Counted from the first letter of the stretch, positions 53,938 to 63,757 are shown. The stretch: 64,000 bases of DNA from Zobellella taiwanensis (GCF_003012795.1 NZ_PXYH01000011.1:1-64000), one strand, 5' to 3'. The notes: generated by a model from the sequence alone, not told the origin. A program made the numbers and translations.

Positions 53938-54414
53938 TCAGGGCATCGACAGTTCAAACAGAACCGAGAACACCAGATAGATGAAGCTGGTCGCCACGGC
54001 CGAAAAGACGGCAGAGGCGATGAAGGACCGGGCCGTCGGCCGGGCTTTCTTGAGCAGAAGATCGACTATCTGCCGGAAAGCGAACAGGAAAAACAGGGTG
54101 CTGATGAAGAATCCGGCGAAGGACAGCAACAGCAGGTAGGCGACGATGGCGCCGAGGGTCACCAGCAGGGTAACGGCTTCCTGTCGCGTCATGCGCCCCG
54201 CTCCGCCAGCCTCTTGTTTGAAGAGGGTTTCGGTCACCAGCAGGTAGCCGACCAGAAGCATGATGATGACGCTGATCCAGAACGGCAGGAAACCGGCACC
54301 GGGATCGCCGGCCACTCCCATCGCCGACGGGATTTCATGAGCCATGCTCAGGAAAAATCCCGCTCCGAGGATCAGCAGTAAGTAAAAGATTTGTCGTTCG
54401 TTTATCCGGAACAT
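53938..54414 (-). CDS. Tripartite tricarboxylate transporter, small membrane subunit (TctB)
   Basis: The 158-residue protein has four hydrophobic helices, including FYLLLILGAGFFLSM near the start and FIYLVFSVLFELSMP at the end, the TctB pattern. The ATG at 54414 gives a normal N-terminus; the frame to 54471 reads through leader sequence. It lies between tctC and tctA. Its role is structural partner of TctA. Confidence 0.88.
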   Translation of the reverse strand: MFRINERQIFYLLLILGAGFFLSMAHEIPSAMGVAGDPGAGFLPFWISVIIMLLVGYLLVTETLFKQEAGGAGRMTRQEAVTLLVTLGAIVAYLLLLSFAGFFISTLFFLFAFRQIVDLLLKKARPTARSFIASAVFSAVATSFIYLVFSVLFELSMP

Positions 54415-54474
54415 TGCGATACCTGTATGGCTGACTGGGTGGCCGGCTCCGGTTCGCCGGGGCCGGCGCACTCG

Positions 54475-55425
54475 TTATTGCTTGAGTTTCTGGGCGGTTT
54501 CGATGAAGGACTCGGCCAGCAGGCTCATGCGCTGGTCGAGCGCCTCGCCCGGTGCCACGTAATCCACCACACCGCCCTGTGACTTGATCAACTGCTGGAA
54601 CTCGGGATCCCGGGTCGCCTCGTCCAACGCCTTGGCCCAGGCCTGCTTGACCTCGTCGTCGACACCGTCCGGTGCCGCGACGCCGCGCCAGTTGGTCAGC
54701 GAGAAGTCATGCCCCGACTCCTTCAGCGTTGGCACATCCGGATAATCTTCTAGGCGCTGCTCACCCAGGCTCACCAGTGGTCGTAGCTTGCCCGATTCGA
54801 GGCCTGAGGCCAGGTCCACGAGGTTGAGCATCAGGGCATCGATATGGCCCCCCATGGCGGCAAGTACCGCGTTGCCGGAGCCGTCATGGGGTATCTGCTT
54901 GGCTTCATAGCCGGCGATATCGGCAAGCAGCGCACTGACCACATGGGTGGAGCCGCCGAAGCCGGAGAAGCCGAACTTGACCTTGCCAGGGTTCGCCTTC
55001 ATGTCTGCCACCAGCTCGTCCCAGTTTTGCCAGGGGCCGTCGGCGCGTACCGCCACCAGGTAGTCCTCGGTCAGCACATTACCCAGATAGGAGAAGTCGG
55101 TGGATTTATAGGTCGCGTTGCCCATGCCCTCGGTGGCGAAGATCACGTTGTTGGGAATGGTCACCGTATATCCGTCCGGCCTGGCGTTGGCGACCTTGGT
55201 GAAGCCGAGGATTCCGCCACCGCCGGGCAGGTTCGAGACCACGATGGTCTGGCCGAGGGACTTCTCCAGCGCCGGCTGCAGTGCACGCGCCAGCACATCG
55301 GTGCCGCCGCCGGCGCTGTAGGGGATCACCATGGTGATCGGCTTGGTCGGATATTCGGCAAACGCCATGCCGGCGCTCAGCAGGCCGGCGAAGAGAACAG
55401 AGGTTTGGGCTAGTTTTTTCATCAT
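54475..55425 (-). CDS. Tripartite tricarboxylate transporter substrate-binding protein (TctC/Bug)
   Basis: The 316-residue periplasmic protein has a signal peptide (1 to about 23, AFA) and the Bug-type motifs ITMVIPYSAGGGTDVLAR and VSNLPGGGGILGFTKVANARPDGYT, which contact the ligand carboxylate. The start is ATGATG; the AAGGA upstream is better spaced for the second ATG (55422), a one-residue difference. It is the first transporter gene of the operon and sets the substrate range, which is not readable from sequence. Confidence 0.92.
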   Translation of the reverse strand: MMKKLAQTSVLFAGLLSAGMAFAEYPTKPITMVIPYSAGGGTDVLARALQPALEKSLGQTIVVSNLPGGGGILGFTKVANARPDGYTVTIPNNVIFATEGMGNATYKSTDFSYLGNVLTEDYLVAVRADGPWQNWDELVADMKANPGKVKFGFSGFGGSTHVVSALLADIAGYEAKQIPHDGSGNAVLAAMGGHIDALMLNLVDLASGLESGKLRPLVSLGEQRLEDYPDVPTLKESGHDFSLTNWRGVAAPDGVDDEVKQAWAKALDEATRDPEFQQLIKSQGGVVDYVAPGEALDQRMSLLAESFIETAQKLKQ

Positions 55426-55564
55426 GGTTCCTTATCGTTATTGGCCATTTCCTTAGGGTTTTTAAGGGGCGGGCGGCAAGGGTATTTCCGTCCGGTGCGT
55501 TTCGCCCCCATCTTGCTCATCTTGCCCGTGCAGGAGCGAAGGCGCCGATGGCTGCATCCAGCTT

Positions 55565-56386
55565 TCAGTAAGGGCCCGGGCTCGCGGGTGCGGTATCCCG
55601 CAACCCGAATTCCGCCGCGCGCCGGCGTACCGCCTGCATCAGCAGGTTGACGTCCAGCCCCACCGCCACGAAAGTGGCACCGAGGGACAGGAAGCGACGG
55701 GCCTGTTCCACGTCGCCGGTCAGGGTACCAGCAGCCTTGCCGCTGGCCACGATCCGCCTGATGGCATCATCGATCGCGCCCTGCACCGCCGGATGCCCCG
55801 GATTGCCCAGGTAGCCCATCGAGGCGGCCAGATCCGCCGGCCCGATGAAGACGCCATCCACCCCCTCGACCGCGCAGATCGCCTCGAGGTTGTCGAGAGC
55901 CCTGACGGTCTCCGCCTGTACCAGCAGGCAGACCTCGTCATTGGCCCGGTGCACGTAGTCGGGGCGGCCGTTCCAGCGCGAGGCTCGGGCCACGGCGGCG
56001 CCCACCCCCCGGATGCCCTGGGGCGGGTAGCGCATCGCCGCCACCATCGCGGCCGCCTGTTCCGGCGTGTCCACCATCGGCACCAACAGCGTTTTGGCAC
56101 CGATATCCAGCAGTTGCTTGAGCAGCGCCGGCTCGCCCTGCACCGCCCGCACCACGGCCTGGCCGCCGTAGGGCGCCACCGCCTGCAGCTGGGCCAGGGT
56201 GCTGCGCAAATCGTTGGGCGCGTGCTCACCGTCAATCAGCAGCCACTGGAAGCCCGCGGTCGCGCACATTTCGGCACAGTAGCCGTCGCCCATCGATAGC
56301 CAGAAACCAATCTGCGCCTGGCCGTCGGCGAGCGCTTGTTTGAATGGATTGCCCGGCTGTAATCCGGGGAGGTGGAAATCCTGCAT
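55565..56386 (-). CDS. HpcH/HpaI-family class II aldolase
   Basis: The 273-residue aldolase has the motifs [12 protein letters not shown] (base His), [26 protein letters not shown] (metal Glu region) and [16 protein letters not shown] (metal Asp). Family members such as GarL cleave 2-keto-3-deoxy-glucarate-type products into pyruvate plus a semialdehyde. Sited between a GarD-like dehydratase and an aldehyde dehydrogenase, it probably performs the second step of hexarate breakdown. The 140 bases between it and tctC (55426-55564) show no gene. Confidence 0.9.
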   Translation of the reverse strand: MQDFHLPGLQPGNPFKQALADGQAQIGFWLSMGDGYCAEMCATAGFQWLLIDGEHAPNDLRSTLAQLQAVAPYGGQAVVRAVQGEPALLKQLLDIGAKTLLVPMVDTPEQAAAMVAAMRYPPQGIRGVGAAVARASRWNGRPDYVHRANDEVCLLVQAETVRALDNLEAICAVEGVDGVFIGPADLAASMGYLGNPGHPAVQGAIDDAIRRIVASGKAAGTLTGDVEQARRFLSLGATFVAVGLDVNLLMQAVRRRAAEFGLRDTAPASPGPY

Positions 56387-56415
56387 GGATATAGCTCCGG
56401 TTAGTCCGTTCGGCC

Positions 56416-57891
56416 TCAGCGCAGGTTGCCCTGGCAGAGGTACTTGAGGTGCATATAGTCATCGAGGCCGTACTTCGACCCTTCCCGGCCGTAGCCCGAC
56501 TCCTTGACGCCGCCGAACGGCGCCGCCTCCGAGGCCACCGCGCCTTCGTTGATGCCGACGATACCGGTTTCCAGCGCATCGGCCACGCGCCATATGCGGC
56601 TGGCATTTTCGGAGTAGAAGTAGCCGGCGAGGCCGAACGGCGTGTCGTTGGCCAGTTCGAGAACCTCGGCCTCGGAGCCGAAGCGGAACAGCGGCACCAC
56701 GGGGCCGAATGTTTCCTCGCCACAGAGCCGCGCGTCGCGTCCGACATCGGCGAGCACCGCCGGCGAGATATAGTTTGGACCCAGCTCTTCCCGCACCCGG
56801 GTGCCGCCTGTCAGCACCCGGGCGCCCCTGGCGACCGCGTCGTCGATGTGCTGGAGGATCTTGTCGACCGCGCGGGCGTTGATCATCGGCCCAATCTGCG
56901 CCTCGGGGTCCGTCGCCGGCGCCACCTTCAGCGCCGCGACGCGGGCCACTAGCTTGTCGGCAAAGGTGTTGAACACGGCGTCGTGCACATAGACCCGGTT
57001 CGGGCAGACGCAGGTCTGGCCGCCGTTGCGAAACTTGGCCGCCATCAGCCCCTCGACGGCCGCATCGAGGTCCGCGTCGTCGAACACGATGAAGGGCGCG
57101 TTCCCCCCCAGCTCCAGAGACAGCTTCTTCAGGGTGTCGGCCGAGGCGCGCGCTAGGTGCTTGCCCACCGGCGTTGAGCCGGTAAAGCTGATCTTGCGCA
57201 CCCGGCGTTCTGCCAGCCAGGCATCCACCACCGCCGGGGTTCGCTCGCGCGAGGCGCAGACGATATTGATCACCCCGGCCGGCACGCCGGCCTCTTCGGC
57301 CAGGCGGATCAGTGCCAGCGAGGTCAGCGGCGTGTCCTCCGCCGGCTTGGCCACGACGGTGCAGCCTGCCGCCAGGGCCGGGGCTATCTTGCGCGCGATC
57401 ATCGCCGCCGGGAAATTCCAGGGGGTGATCACCGCGACCACGCCGACCGGCTCGCGCACCGCCATCATGCGCCGCCCCGGCACCGCCGGCGCGATGATGT
57501 CTCCCTCGATGCGGGCCGCCTCTTCGGCAAACCATTCGACGTAGCTGGCGGCGTAGAGCACCTCTCCGCGGCCCTCGGCCAGCGGCTTGCCCTGTTCCAG
57601 CGACACCAGCCGGCCGAGATCTTCCCGATGTTCCAGGATCAGGGCGTGCCATCGTTTGAGCAACTGGCCCCGGGCCCTGGCCGGCAGCGTCCGCCACTCG
57701 GCGAACGCCGAGTGTGCCGCGTCAACCGCGGCCCGCGCCTCCGCGGCGGTGCTGTCCGGCACTCGGGTGATCAGGCTCATGTCGGCCGGATTGCCGACCT
57801 CGAAGAGCTCGCCGACGGCGGCGTCGACCCAGCGGCCGGCAATGTAATTCTGCGAACGGATCAGATCGTCGCGTGTCAGGTTAAAACTCAT
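56416..57891 (-). CDS. NAD(P)-dependent aldehyde dehydrogenase (succinate-semialdehyde dehydrogenase-like)
   Basis: The 491-residue enzyme has the usual ALDH motifs: [35 protein letters not shown] with the general-base Glu, and [16 protein letters not shown] with the catalytic Cys (about residue 294). Its family position is close to GabD-type semialdehyde dehydrogenases. In this operon it may oxidise the tartronate, succinate or 2-ketoglutarate semialdehyde released from the sugar-diacid route. AAGGAGA precedes the ATG at 57891. Confidence 0.9.
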   Translation of the reverse strand: MSFNLTRDDLIRSQNYIAGRWVDAAVGELFEVGNPADMSLITRVPDSTAAEARAAVDAAHSAFAEWRTLPARARGQLLKRWHALILEHREDLGRLVSLEQGKPLAEGRGEVLYAASYVEWFAEEAARIEGDIIAPAVPGRRMMAVREPVGVVAVITPWNFPAAMIARKIAPALAAGCTVVAKPAEDTPLTSLALIRLAEEAGVPAGVINIVCASRERTPAVVDAWLAERRVRKISFTGSTPVGKHLARASADTLKKLSLELGGNAPFIVFDDADLDAAVEGLMAAKFRNGGQTCVCPNRVYVHDAVFNTFADKLVARVAALKVAPATDPEAQIGPMINARAVDKILQHIDDAVARGARVLTGGTRVREELGPNYISPAVLADVGRDARLCGEETFGPVVPLFRFGSEAEVLELANDTPFGLAGYFYSENASRIWRVADALETGIVGINEGAVASEAAPFGGVKESGYGREGSKYGLDDYMHLKYLCQGNLR

Positions 57892-57911
57892 GCTCTGTTC
57901 TCCTTGGGGGC

Positions 57912-59441
57912 TCAACTGACGATACCGAGGTGCCAGGGGATGAATTCGTGATCGCCGAGCCCCAGCCGTTCGCTACAGGTCCGTTCTCCTGAGGCGACGC
58001 GCAATATATGCTCGAAAATCTGCTGCCCCATCTCCTCGATTCCCAGAATGCCGTCGATCACCTGGCCGCAGTTGATGTCCATGTCCTCGCTCAGGCGCCG
58101 GTACATCGGGGTGTTGGATGCCAGCTTGATGGTGGGCGCGGGCTTGGAGCCAAACATCGAGCCGCGGCCGGTGGTGAAGCAGATCAGGTTGGCGCCGCTG
58201 GCTATCTGGCCGGTCACCGCCACCGGGTCGTAGCCCGGCGAGTCCATGAACACGAAGCCGGCCTGGTCGATCGGCTCGGCGTACTCGTAGACGGCCTGCA
58301 GGGGTGTGGTGCCTCCCTTCATCGCCGAGCCGAGGGATTTCTCAACAATGTTCGCCAGGCCCCCGGCCTGGTTGCCCGGACCCACCATGCCGTTGAACTG
58401 GGCGCTGTGGCCGCGGGTATATTCCTCCCACCAAGCCAGGCGGTCCAGCAGCTTCTGCCCGACTTCCGGCGTCACCGCGCGGCGGGTCAGCATAAATTCG
58501 ACACCGTGGATCTCCGGCGTTTCCGACAGGATGGCGGTGCCGCCATGGCGCACCAGTATATCCATCGCCGCGCCCAGCGCCGGGTTTGCCGAGATCCCGG
58601 AAAAACCATCGGAACCACCGCACTCGAGGCCGATTTTGAGATGGCGGGCGCTCACCGGCGTGCGTGCGACGCGGTTGGCCGCCGGCAGCATCGCCTCAAT
58701 CCTGGCGATCCCCGCCGCTATCGACTCGCGGGTGCCGCCGACGTCCTGCATCACCAGCGTTTGCACCTCGGTGCCCAGCCCCTGGGATGCCACCAGCTCG
58801 GCTACCTGGTTGCGCTCGCAGCCGAGGCCGACGATCAGCACCCCGGCCAGGTTGGGATGGCGGGCGTAGCCGGCCAGGGTGCGGCGCAGTACGTCGAAGT
58901 GGTAGCTCGGCGACGACATGCCGCAGCCGCTGGTCTGGGCGAAGGCGACGACCCCATCGACGTTGGGATAACGGGCCAGCCGCTCCGGCGTGAAGTGGGC
59001 GGCGATATGGTTGATCACCGTCGCCGAGCAGTTGACCGACGACAGGATGCCGATGAAGTTGCGGGTCGCGACCCGGCCGTCCGGGCGCACTATGCCCATA
59101 AAGGTCGCCCGTTCCGCTTCAGGCACATAATCGATGGGGCGCACGTCCCGGCAGAACCCCGGGTCGCGGTCGAACTCGATGAATTTCAGGTTATGGGTGT
59201 GGACGTGCTCGCCGGCCTCGATATCGCGTGACGCCACACCGATCACGGTATCGTATTTTTTCACCTGTTCGCCGGCCGCAATACCACGGGCGGCGATCTT
59301 GTGCCCGGGCGGCACCTGGGCGCGGACTCGCAGCCCCAGCTCGGGCAACGCCTGCCCGAGCGGGAGCTGGTCGCGGGCGATCAGCACGTTGTCGTTGGCA
59401 TGAAGCCTCAGTAGTAACGACGGGGTAGCGGACTTGTCCAT
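57912..59441 (-). CDS. UxaA/GarD-family dehydratase (galactarate dehydratase-like)
   Basis: The 509-residue enzyme has an N-terminal SAF domain (about 12-90) and the GarD/altronate dehydratase catalytic part: ATRNFIGILSSVNCSATV (about 126), AQTSGCGMSSPSYHFD, GLGCERNQ and LECGGSDGFSGISANPA. The cysteines in these motifs are the expected iron site. It dehydrates galactarate, glucarate or a similar acid to a 2-keto-3-deoxy product. It is the first gene of the operon, divergent from a LysR regulator with 109 bases between. Altronate is a possible alternative substrate. Confidence 0.88.
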   Translation of the reverse strand: MDKSATPSLLLRLHANDNVLIARDQLPLGQALPELGLRVRAQVPPGHKIAARGIAAGEQVKKYDTVIGVASRDIEAGEHVHTHNLKFIEFDRDPGFCRDVRPIDYVPEAERATFMGIVRPDGRVATRNFIGILSSVNCSATVINHIAAHFTPERLARYPNVDGVVAFAQTSGCGMSSPSYHFDVLRRTLAGYARHPNLAGVLIVGLGCERNQVAELVASQGLGTEVQTLVMQDVGGTRESIAAGIARIEAMLPAANRVARTPVSARHLKIGLECGGSDGFSGISANPALGAAMDILVRHGGTAILSETPEIHGVEFMLTRRAVTPEVGQKLLDRLAWWEEYTRGHSAQFNGMVGPGNQAGGLANIVEKSLGSAMKGGTTPLQAVYEYAEPIDQAGFVFMDSPGYDPVAVTGQIASGANLICFTTGRGSMFGSKPAPTIKLASNTPMYRRLSEDMDINCGQVIDGILGIEEMGQQIFEHILRVASGERTCSERLGLGDHEFIPWHLGIVS

Positions 59442-59550
59442 AATGTTTACTTTTTGTTAATAGGAAACTGGTTTGCAGTATGCTCCCTCCCTACATAAGG
59501 ATAAAATAAAACAATGGACTGCCTTCATAACAAAATAGTAATGTAAAAAG

Positions 59551-60495
59551 ATGAGTGACATCGACCGGGTTCTTCGATCCAATCTCAAGCTGCGCCACCT
59601 GCAACTGCTCGTCGCACTTGATGAATTTCGCCATATCGGCCGGGTGGCCGAATTTATGGCGCTGACACAACCCGCCATCTCCAAAATGGTCGCCGAGATT
59701 GAACGCATGTTCGACCTCGAGCTGTTCAGCCGCTCGACCCGCGGCACCGAACCCACCGCTTACGGAGAAACGGTGATTCGCTTCGCCCGTTCGGTGCTGG
59801 CTGACTTCAGCCGCACCCGGGACGAAATCGAGGCGGTGGCCAGCGGTGCCGCCGGCCGGGTCAGCGTGGGCGCCATGGTGGTGGCGACGCCGGTCTGGCT
59901 GACACTGGCGGTAGAAAAGCTGAAGGCTCGCTCGTCGCTGACGACGGTGCTGATCGAGGAGGGCGACCTGAAGCGGCTGCTGCCACGGCTGCGCATGGGC
60001 GAGCTGGATCTGCTGGTCGGCCGCCTGGAACCCGGCTATGCGGCGCCGGATCTGGACACCCAGGCGCTGTACAACGAACCCATGTGCGTGGTGTCCTGTC
60101 CCGATCACCCCATCGCAGCTAAACCTAAGCCGACCTGGGCGGACCTGGCAACCTTGCCCTGGGTGGTGCCGCCGCCCTGGGCCTCCTCGCGCGTCAAGCT
60201 GAACCAGATGTTCTACCGGCACGGCCTGAACCCGCCGGTCGATCTGATAGAAACCGCTTCTTTTCTTGCCACGCTGAATTTCGTCCGCCAGAGGCCGGCC
60301 ATCGGCTATCTGGCTCGGGACGTCGGTCGCCATTTCGAAAAGGAGGGCTTTCTGAAAGTCCTGGATCTCGATCTGCCGATCGAGCTGCCACCGGTCGGCA
60401 TCATCACCCTGCGCGGGCGTATCCGCACCCCGGCCAGCACCCAGTTGATCCAGTGCCTGCGGCTGGCCGCAGCGGAGCGATTACAGTTGGATTGA
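59551..60495 (+). CDS. LysR-family regulator of the diacid operon (GbpR-like)
   Basis: The 314-residue protein has helix-turn-helix HIGRVAEFMALTQPAISKMVAEIERMF (about residues 27-53) and a LysR sensor domain to the end. The DIDRVLRSNLKLRHLQLLVAL start is typical of the GbpR/tartrate-type subgroup that controls sugar-acid genes. It is divergent from the GarD-like gene and is the likely activator of that seven-gene operon. The 109-base intergenic region is AT-rich and holds the two promoters. Confidence 0.9.
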   Translation: MSDIDRVLRSNLKLRHLQLLVALDEFRHIGRVAEFMALTQPAISKMVAEIERMFDLELFSRSTRGTEPTAYGETVIRFARSVLADFSRTRDEIEAVASGAAGRVSVGAMVVATPVWLTLAVEKLKARSSLTTVLIEEGDLKRLLPRLRMGELDLLVGRLEPGYAAPDLDTQALYNEPMCVVSCPDHPIAAKPKPTWADLATLPWVVPPPWASSRVKLNQMFYRHGLNPPVDLIETASFLATLNFVRQRPAIGYLARDVGRHFEKEGFLKVLDLDLPIELPPVGIITLRGRIRTPASTQLIQCLRLAAAERLQLD

Positions 60496-60506
60496 AGTGT
60501 AAGATA

Positions 60507-60898
60507 CTAATTAAAAATGGAATTATCATCTAATAGGCTTGCAGGAAACAACCTGTTCGGTATCCACCATAAAAAGATGACCATACCCTGCAGTTCGATC
60601 AGGGACTGGAACACGATAGCAACCACCGCCAGCAAACTCCCCAGCTGCAGCGCCGGATCATCCGGCAGTAGCGGCAACCCCGCCCACAGCATCAGCGGCA
60701 GCAATACAAAGTTGCCCAGCACGGCTGTGCCGATAAAGCGGCGGTCGGCCAAGGCGGCGCGCGGCTCCACCAGTGGCACCTGGGTAAAGGTGCTGTACAG
60801 CAGCAGGGCCAGTAACGGCCACAGTGCCTGCTGCCCCTGTTCCGCTGCCAGATGGCCGGCCAGCAGACCGGCCGCAGATGGGCATGCAAGCCTCAGTG
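60507..60898 (-). pseudogene. Remnant of an ACR3/bile-acid-symporter-type arsenite permease gene
   Basis: A minus-strand frame ending at 60507 reads SAAGLLAGHLAAEQGQ, WPLLALLLYSTFTQVPLVEPR, RRFIGTAVLGNFVLLPLMLWA and LLPDDPALQLGSLL, recognisably the first three helices of ACR3-like arsenic permeases. It then jumps to VVAIVFQSLIELQGMVIFLWW, which resembles the last helix of the same family. About 170 central residues and the N-terminal dozen are missing, and no start codon fits. It overlaps the end of the diguanylate cyclase gene. I infer internal deletion and 5' replacement; function is unlikely. Confidence 0.65.
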
Positions 60899-62158
60899 CC
60901 CGGGCGGCTCCTTGGTTGTGCGTTTGGCGCGGTACATGGCGCCGTCGGCCCTGGCCATCAGTTCGGGGCCGCTGAGGCCGTGTTCGGGAAACAGCGCCAT
61001 GCCCAGGCTGGGGGTGATGTGCAGGGTGGCGGCGGGCAGTGTATAGGGGGCGCTCAGGGCGGCGCGTATTTTGTCGGCCACCGGCGCCGCGGCCTCGGGG
61101 CGGGGCAGGTCTTCCAGCAGCACCACGAATTCGTCGCCCCCCAGCCGGGCCACGGTGTCGGCCTCCCGCACGCAGCTCACCAGGCGGCGGGCCACCTGCT
61201 GCAGCAACTGGTCGCCGGTGTGGTGGCCGTGACGGTCGTTTACCTGTTTGAACTTGTCGAGATCCAGGTACAGCACCGCCAGCAGGCCCCGTTCCCGCTG
61301 GGCGTGGCGCAGGGCGGTGTGCAGCCGGTCCAGGAAGAGGGCGCGGTTGGGCAAGTCGGTAAGGGGATCGAAGCGGGCCATGTGCTCCAGCTGTTGCAGC
61401 ATTTGCTTGCGCTCCATGGCGGTGGCCAGTTGCGCCGCCATAAAGTGCAGCAGGTCGTGGTCCGCCTCGCCGAACGGGGGCGAGCCGGGCGGGGCCTGCA
61501 CCAGCAGGGCGCCCCCGCTGCCCAGCCGGGCCGCCAGCCAGCCGTCGCCGGTGGCGGTGGCCAGGTTCTGTTCCAGCAGCCGCCCGGCCAGGGCGCGGGC
61601 GGGTTGGTCGTGGGTGTGGGTGCCGGCCCGGTAGGCGATGTCCAGGGCGCTCGTGTCCGGATGGCGCAGGGCAACCATCACCTCTTTCACCCCGAACAGC
61701 TCGGCGCCCAGCCGGCGGATGCGTTCGAACAACTGGTCCGGATCGCCCAGCAGGTTGGCGGCGTCGGCAATGGCGTAAAGGGCGGCCTGGCGCGCTTCGG
61801 TCCGCTTGCGCTCGGTAATGTCCCGGGCTACGGCAATGCGAAACTGGCGGTCCGCCGACCAGCGCGCCGACCACATGATGTGCGCCGTGCTGCCGTCCTT
61901 GCGTACATAGCGGTTTTCAAAATAGGGCCTGGGCCGGCCGGCCATGATGTCGGCCACGGTATCGCGGGTGCGCTGGTGATCGCCCGGGTGTATAAACTCG
62001 AACATATTGCGGCCCAGCATTTCCCCGGCCGGATAGCCGAAAATGCGTTCGCCGGCGGCGCTGATATATAAAAAGTGTCCCCCCGTGTCCACGATGCAGA
62101 TGGCATCGAGCAACAGGTCGCTCACAACATCAAGGGTAAGCTCGGGCAACCGGGTCAT
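60893..62158 (-). CDS. PAS-GAF-GGDEF diguanylate cyclase
   Basis: The 421-residue cytoplasmic protein has a PAS domain (about 5-125; GERIFGYPAGEMLGRNMFEFIHPGD), a GAF-like domain (about 130-265) and a GGDEF domain (about 270-415) with intact RLGGDEFVV active site and DPLTDLPNRALF start. It makes c-di-GMP in response to whatever the two sensor domains detect. No RxxD inhibitory site is obvious upstream of GGDEF. The 3' end runs into the ACR3 remnant, and the last codons (KEPPGH) are beyond the domain. The only other c-di-GMP enzyme seen is the EAL protein at 40500. Confidence 0.9.
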   Translation of the reverse strand: MTRLPELTLDVVSDLLLDAICIVDTGGHFLYISAAGERIFGYPAGEMLGRNMFEFIHPGDHQRTRDTVADIMAGRPRPYFENRYVRKDGSTAHIMWSARWSADRQFRIAVARDITERKRTEARQAALYAIADAANLLGDPDQLFERIRRLGAELFGVKEVMVALRHPDTSALDIAYRAGTHTHDQPARALAGRLLEQNLATATGDGWLAARLGSGGALLVQAPPGSPPFGEADHDLLHFMAAQLATAMERKQMLQQLEHMARFDPLTDLPNRALFLDRLHTALRHAQRERGLLAVLYLDLDKFKQVNDRHGHHTGDQLLQQVARRLVSCVREADTVARLGGDEFVVLLEDLPRPEAAAPVADKIRAALSAPYTLPAATLHITPSLGMALFPEHGLSGPELMARADGAMYRAKRTTKEPPGH

Positions 62159-62185
62159 GGCTGGGTCTCGCTGGTGCCGGGCCGC

Positions 62186-62548
62186 TCAGGGCTGGTAGAT
62201 GACGTAAATCTTTTCGCAGGACTCCACCGTTTCCCATTCGCCGCTGAAACCGGCGGGAATAATGAAGTCGTCGCCCGCCGCCAGCGCCAGCCGGCCGCCC
62301 TGGTGGTCGTGCAGTATCACCCGGCCCTTGAGCAGCTTGCAGTATTCATGCTCGGTGTAGTTAACGCGCCAGCGGCCGGGCTCGCTGCCCCAGGTGCCCA
62401 CGTGAAAGCGGTCGTCGGGGCTGCTGTAGTGGTTGGCCAGGGTCTGCACCGGATGGCCGGCGATCAGGGTTTGGGGATTGGGAGGCAGGGTTTCTGCCGG
62501 CACCGGGTGGCGGCCCATGACGATCACATCCTTCAGGGTCTGGCTCAT
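62186..62548 (-). CDS. Small cupin-domain protein (DUF861/EutQ-like)
   Basis: The 120-residue single-domain cupin has a VGTWGSEPGRWRVNYTEHEYCKLLKGRV strand pair (about 49-76) and GDDFIIPAGFSGEWET near residue 91, with few of the metal-binding His of classical cupins. Members are of unknown function, some acting on uronate or sulfur compounds. AAGGA lies before the ATG. It sits 28 bases upstream of the diguanylate cyclase gene on the same strand and may share its transcript. Confidence 0.8.
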   Translation of the reverse strand: MSQTLKDVIVMGRHPVPAETLPPNPQTLIAGHPVQTLANHYSSPDDRFHVGTWGSEPGRWRVNYTEHEYCKLLKGRVILHDHQGGRLALAAGDDFIIPAGFSGEWETVESCEKIYVIYQP

Positions 62549-62688
62549 AGCGCGTCCTTGTCGAGGGCATAGCGTGTTTCAGCAACATAAACGACCGGCG
62601 GCATAAAGGAAAGGTTGCTGTCGAGGATAGATTCGTGCGGCGCTGTTGTGCGGGGAGATCCGGCGGCCTGGCCGCCGCCGGAAGGCGA

Positions 62689-63543
62689 TCAGAGGGCGGC
62701 CACGGCTTCCTCCGCCTGCAGGCGCACGCTTTGCAGGCCGGCGCCCGACAAATACCAGAGCGCCGGGGTCAGGTAGCCCAGGCGGATATCCTGGCCGCCG
62801 GCCTGGTCCAGGGCCTGGCGCAGGGTGGCCGGGTCCAGCGGCGTGTTGCCGATGGCGGCGCTGCGGTCCACCACCAGCAGGGCGGCGGGCTGCATCCGGG
62901 CCATCTGTTCCGGGGTCAGCGGGGTAAAGCTGCGGGTGCCGTTGGTCACGGTTTCCACCCCCTCGGGCAGGGCCGGGGCATCCAGCTGCAGCAACTGGGT
63001 CACCACGGGCTCCTGGCGCAGGGAGAAACGGCCGTCGTTATGGGTGACCACCAGTACTTTGGGGTGGCCGTCCACGCTGTCCCTCAGTTCGGCCAGCCGC
63101 TGCGCCAGCCCGGCCAGGGCGGCGTCGGCCTGGTCGGCGGCACCCAGGTCACCGGCCAGGGTGCGCACCTTGGCACTCAGGGCGGACCAGTAGTCGTCCC
63201 CCTGCAGGGTAACGTCGCGCACCGGGGCAATGGCGGCCAGTTGTTCCTTTATGTCGCCCTGGCGGCCGGTGATCAGGATCAGGGAAGGGCCAGCCGCGCG
63301 CAGGGCGTCGAGATCGGCCGAGCGCAGGCCGCCGGCGTCGGTGTAGTCGGCGCCGGCATAGGCGCTCAGGTAGGCGGGCATAGCCTGCTTGGGCACGGCC
63401 ACCACCTGCCCGCCCAGTCCGAGGGCATCCAGGGTGTCCAGGCTGCCGTGGTCAAAGCTGGCGATGCGGGCCGGCCCGGCGGCCAGCGCCAGTTGGCTGG
63501 CCAGCACCAGGCCGGCGGCGGACAAGGCTTTTACCAGTGTCAT
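62689..63543 (-). CDS. Siderophore-iron ABC transporter substrate-binding protein
   Basis: The 284-residue periplasmic protein has a signal peptide (1 to about 21, ALA) and a PeriBP_2 fold: IASFDHGSLDTLDALGLGGQVVAVP (about 26-50) and the helix-spanning TDAGGLRSADLDALRAAGPSLILITG. It resembles FatB/CeuE/FpuA-type binders of ferric catecholate or petrobactin siderophores. AGGAGA precedes the ATG, and a Fur box lies 25 bases upstream. The related gene at 63853 points away from it, and together they suggest a siderophore uptake locus continuing right of the window. Confidence 0.88.
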   Translation of the reverse strand: MTLVKALSAAGLVLASQLALAAGPARIASFDHGSLDTLDALGLGGQVVAVPKQAMPAYLSAYAGADYTDAGGLRSADLDALRAAGPSLILITGRQGDIKEQLAAIAPVRDVTLQGDDYWSALSAKVRTLAGDLGAADQADAALAGLAQRLAELRDSVDGHPKVLVVTHNDGRFSLRQEPVVTQLLQLDAPALPEGVETVTNGTRSFTPLTPEQMARMQPAALLVVDRSAAIGNTPLDPATLRQALDQAGGQDIRLGYLTPALWYLSGAGLQSVRLQAEEAVAAL

Positions 63544-63567
63544 CGAAATCTCCTTTGCTCGTTGTTT

Positions 63568-63593
63568 GTTATCAATAACCATTCTCATTATTC
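63568..63593 (-). promoter_or_regulatory. Fur box upstream of the minus-strand siderophore-binding protein gene
   Basis: On the minus strand the sequence AATAATGAGAATGGTTATTG resembles three NATWAT-type hexamers of a Fur site, just before the ribosome binding region of the gene at 63543. Confidence 0.7.
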
Positions 63594-63737
63594 CATGGTT
63601 GCCGCCCGCCGGCCGCTTCCGTATTTGGTACGCTGCGTTGCAAAAACTGCAACGGAGGCGGCCGGCGGGCCGAGGCGGGGCCGCTGTTCCGAATAATGGA
63701 ACAGGGTGTTCCGCATTGCGGCCTCCTTGAAATAAAC

Positions 63738-63757
63738 GCAAACCATTATCATTAGCA
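63738..63757 (+). promoter_or_regulatory. Fur box upstream of the plus-strand binding protein gene
   Basis: GCAAACCATTATCATTAGC contains CATTATCATT, a strong half of the Fur consensus, about 95 bases before the next gene. It implies iron control of the right-hand operon. Confidence 0.7.
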
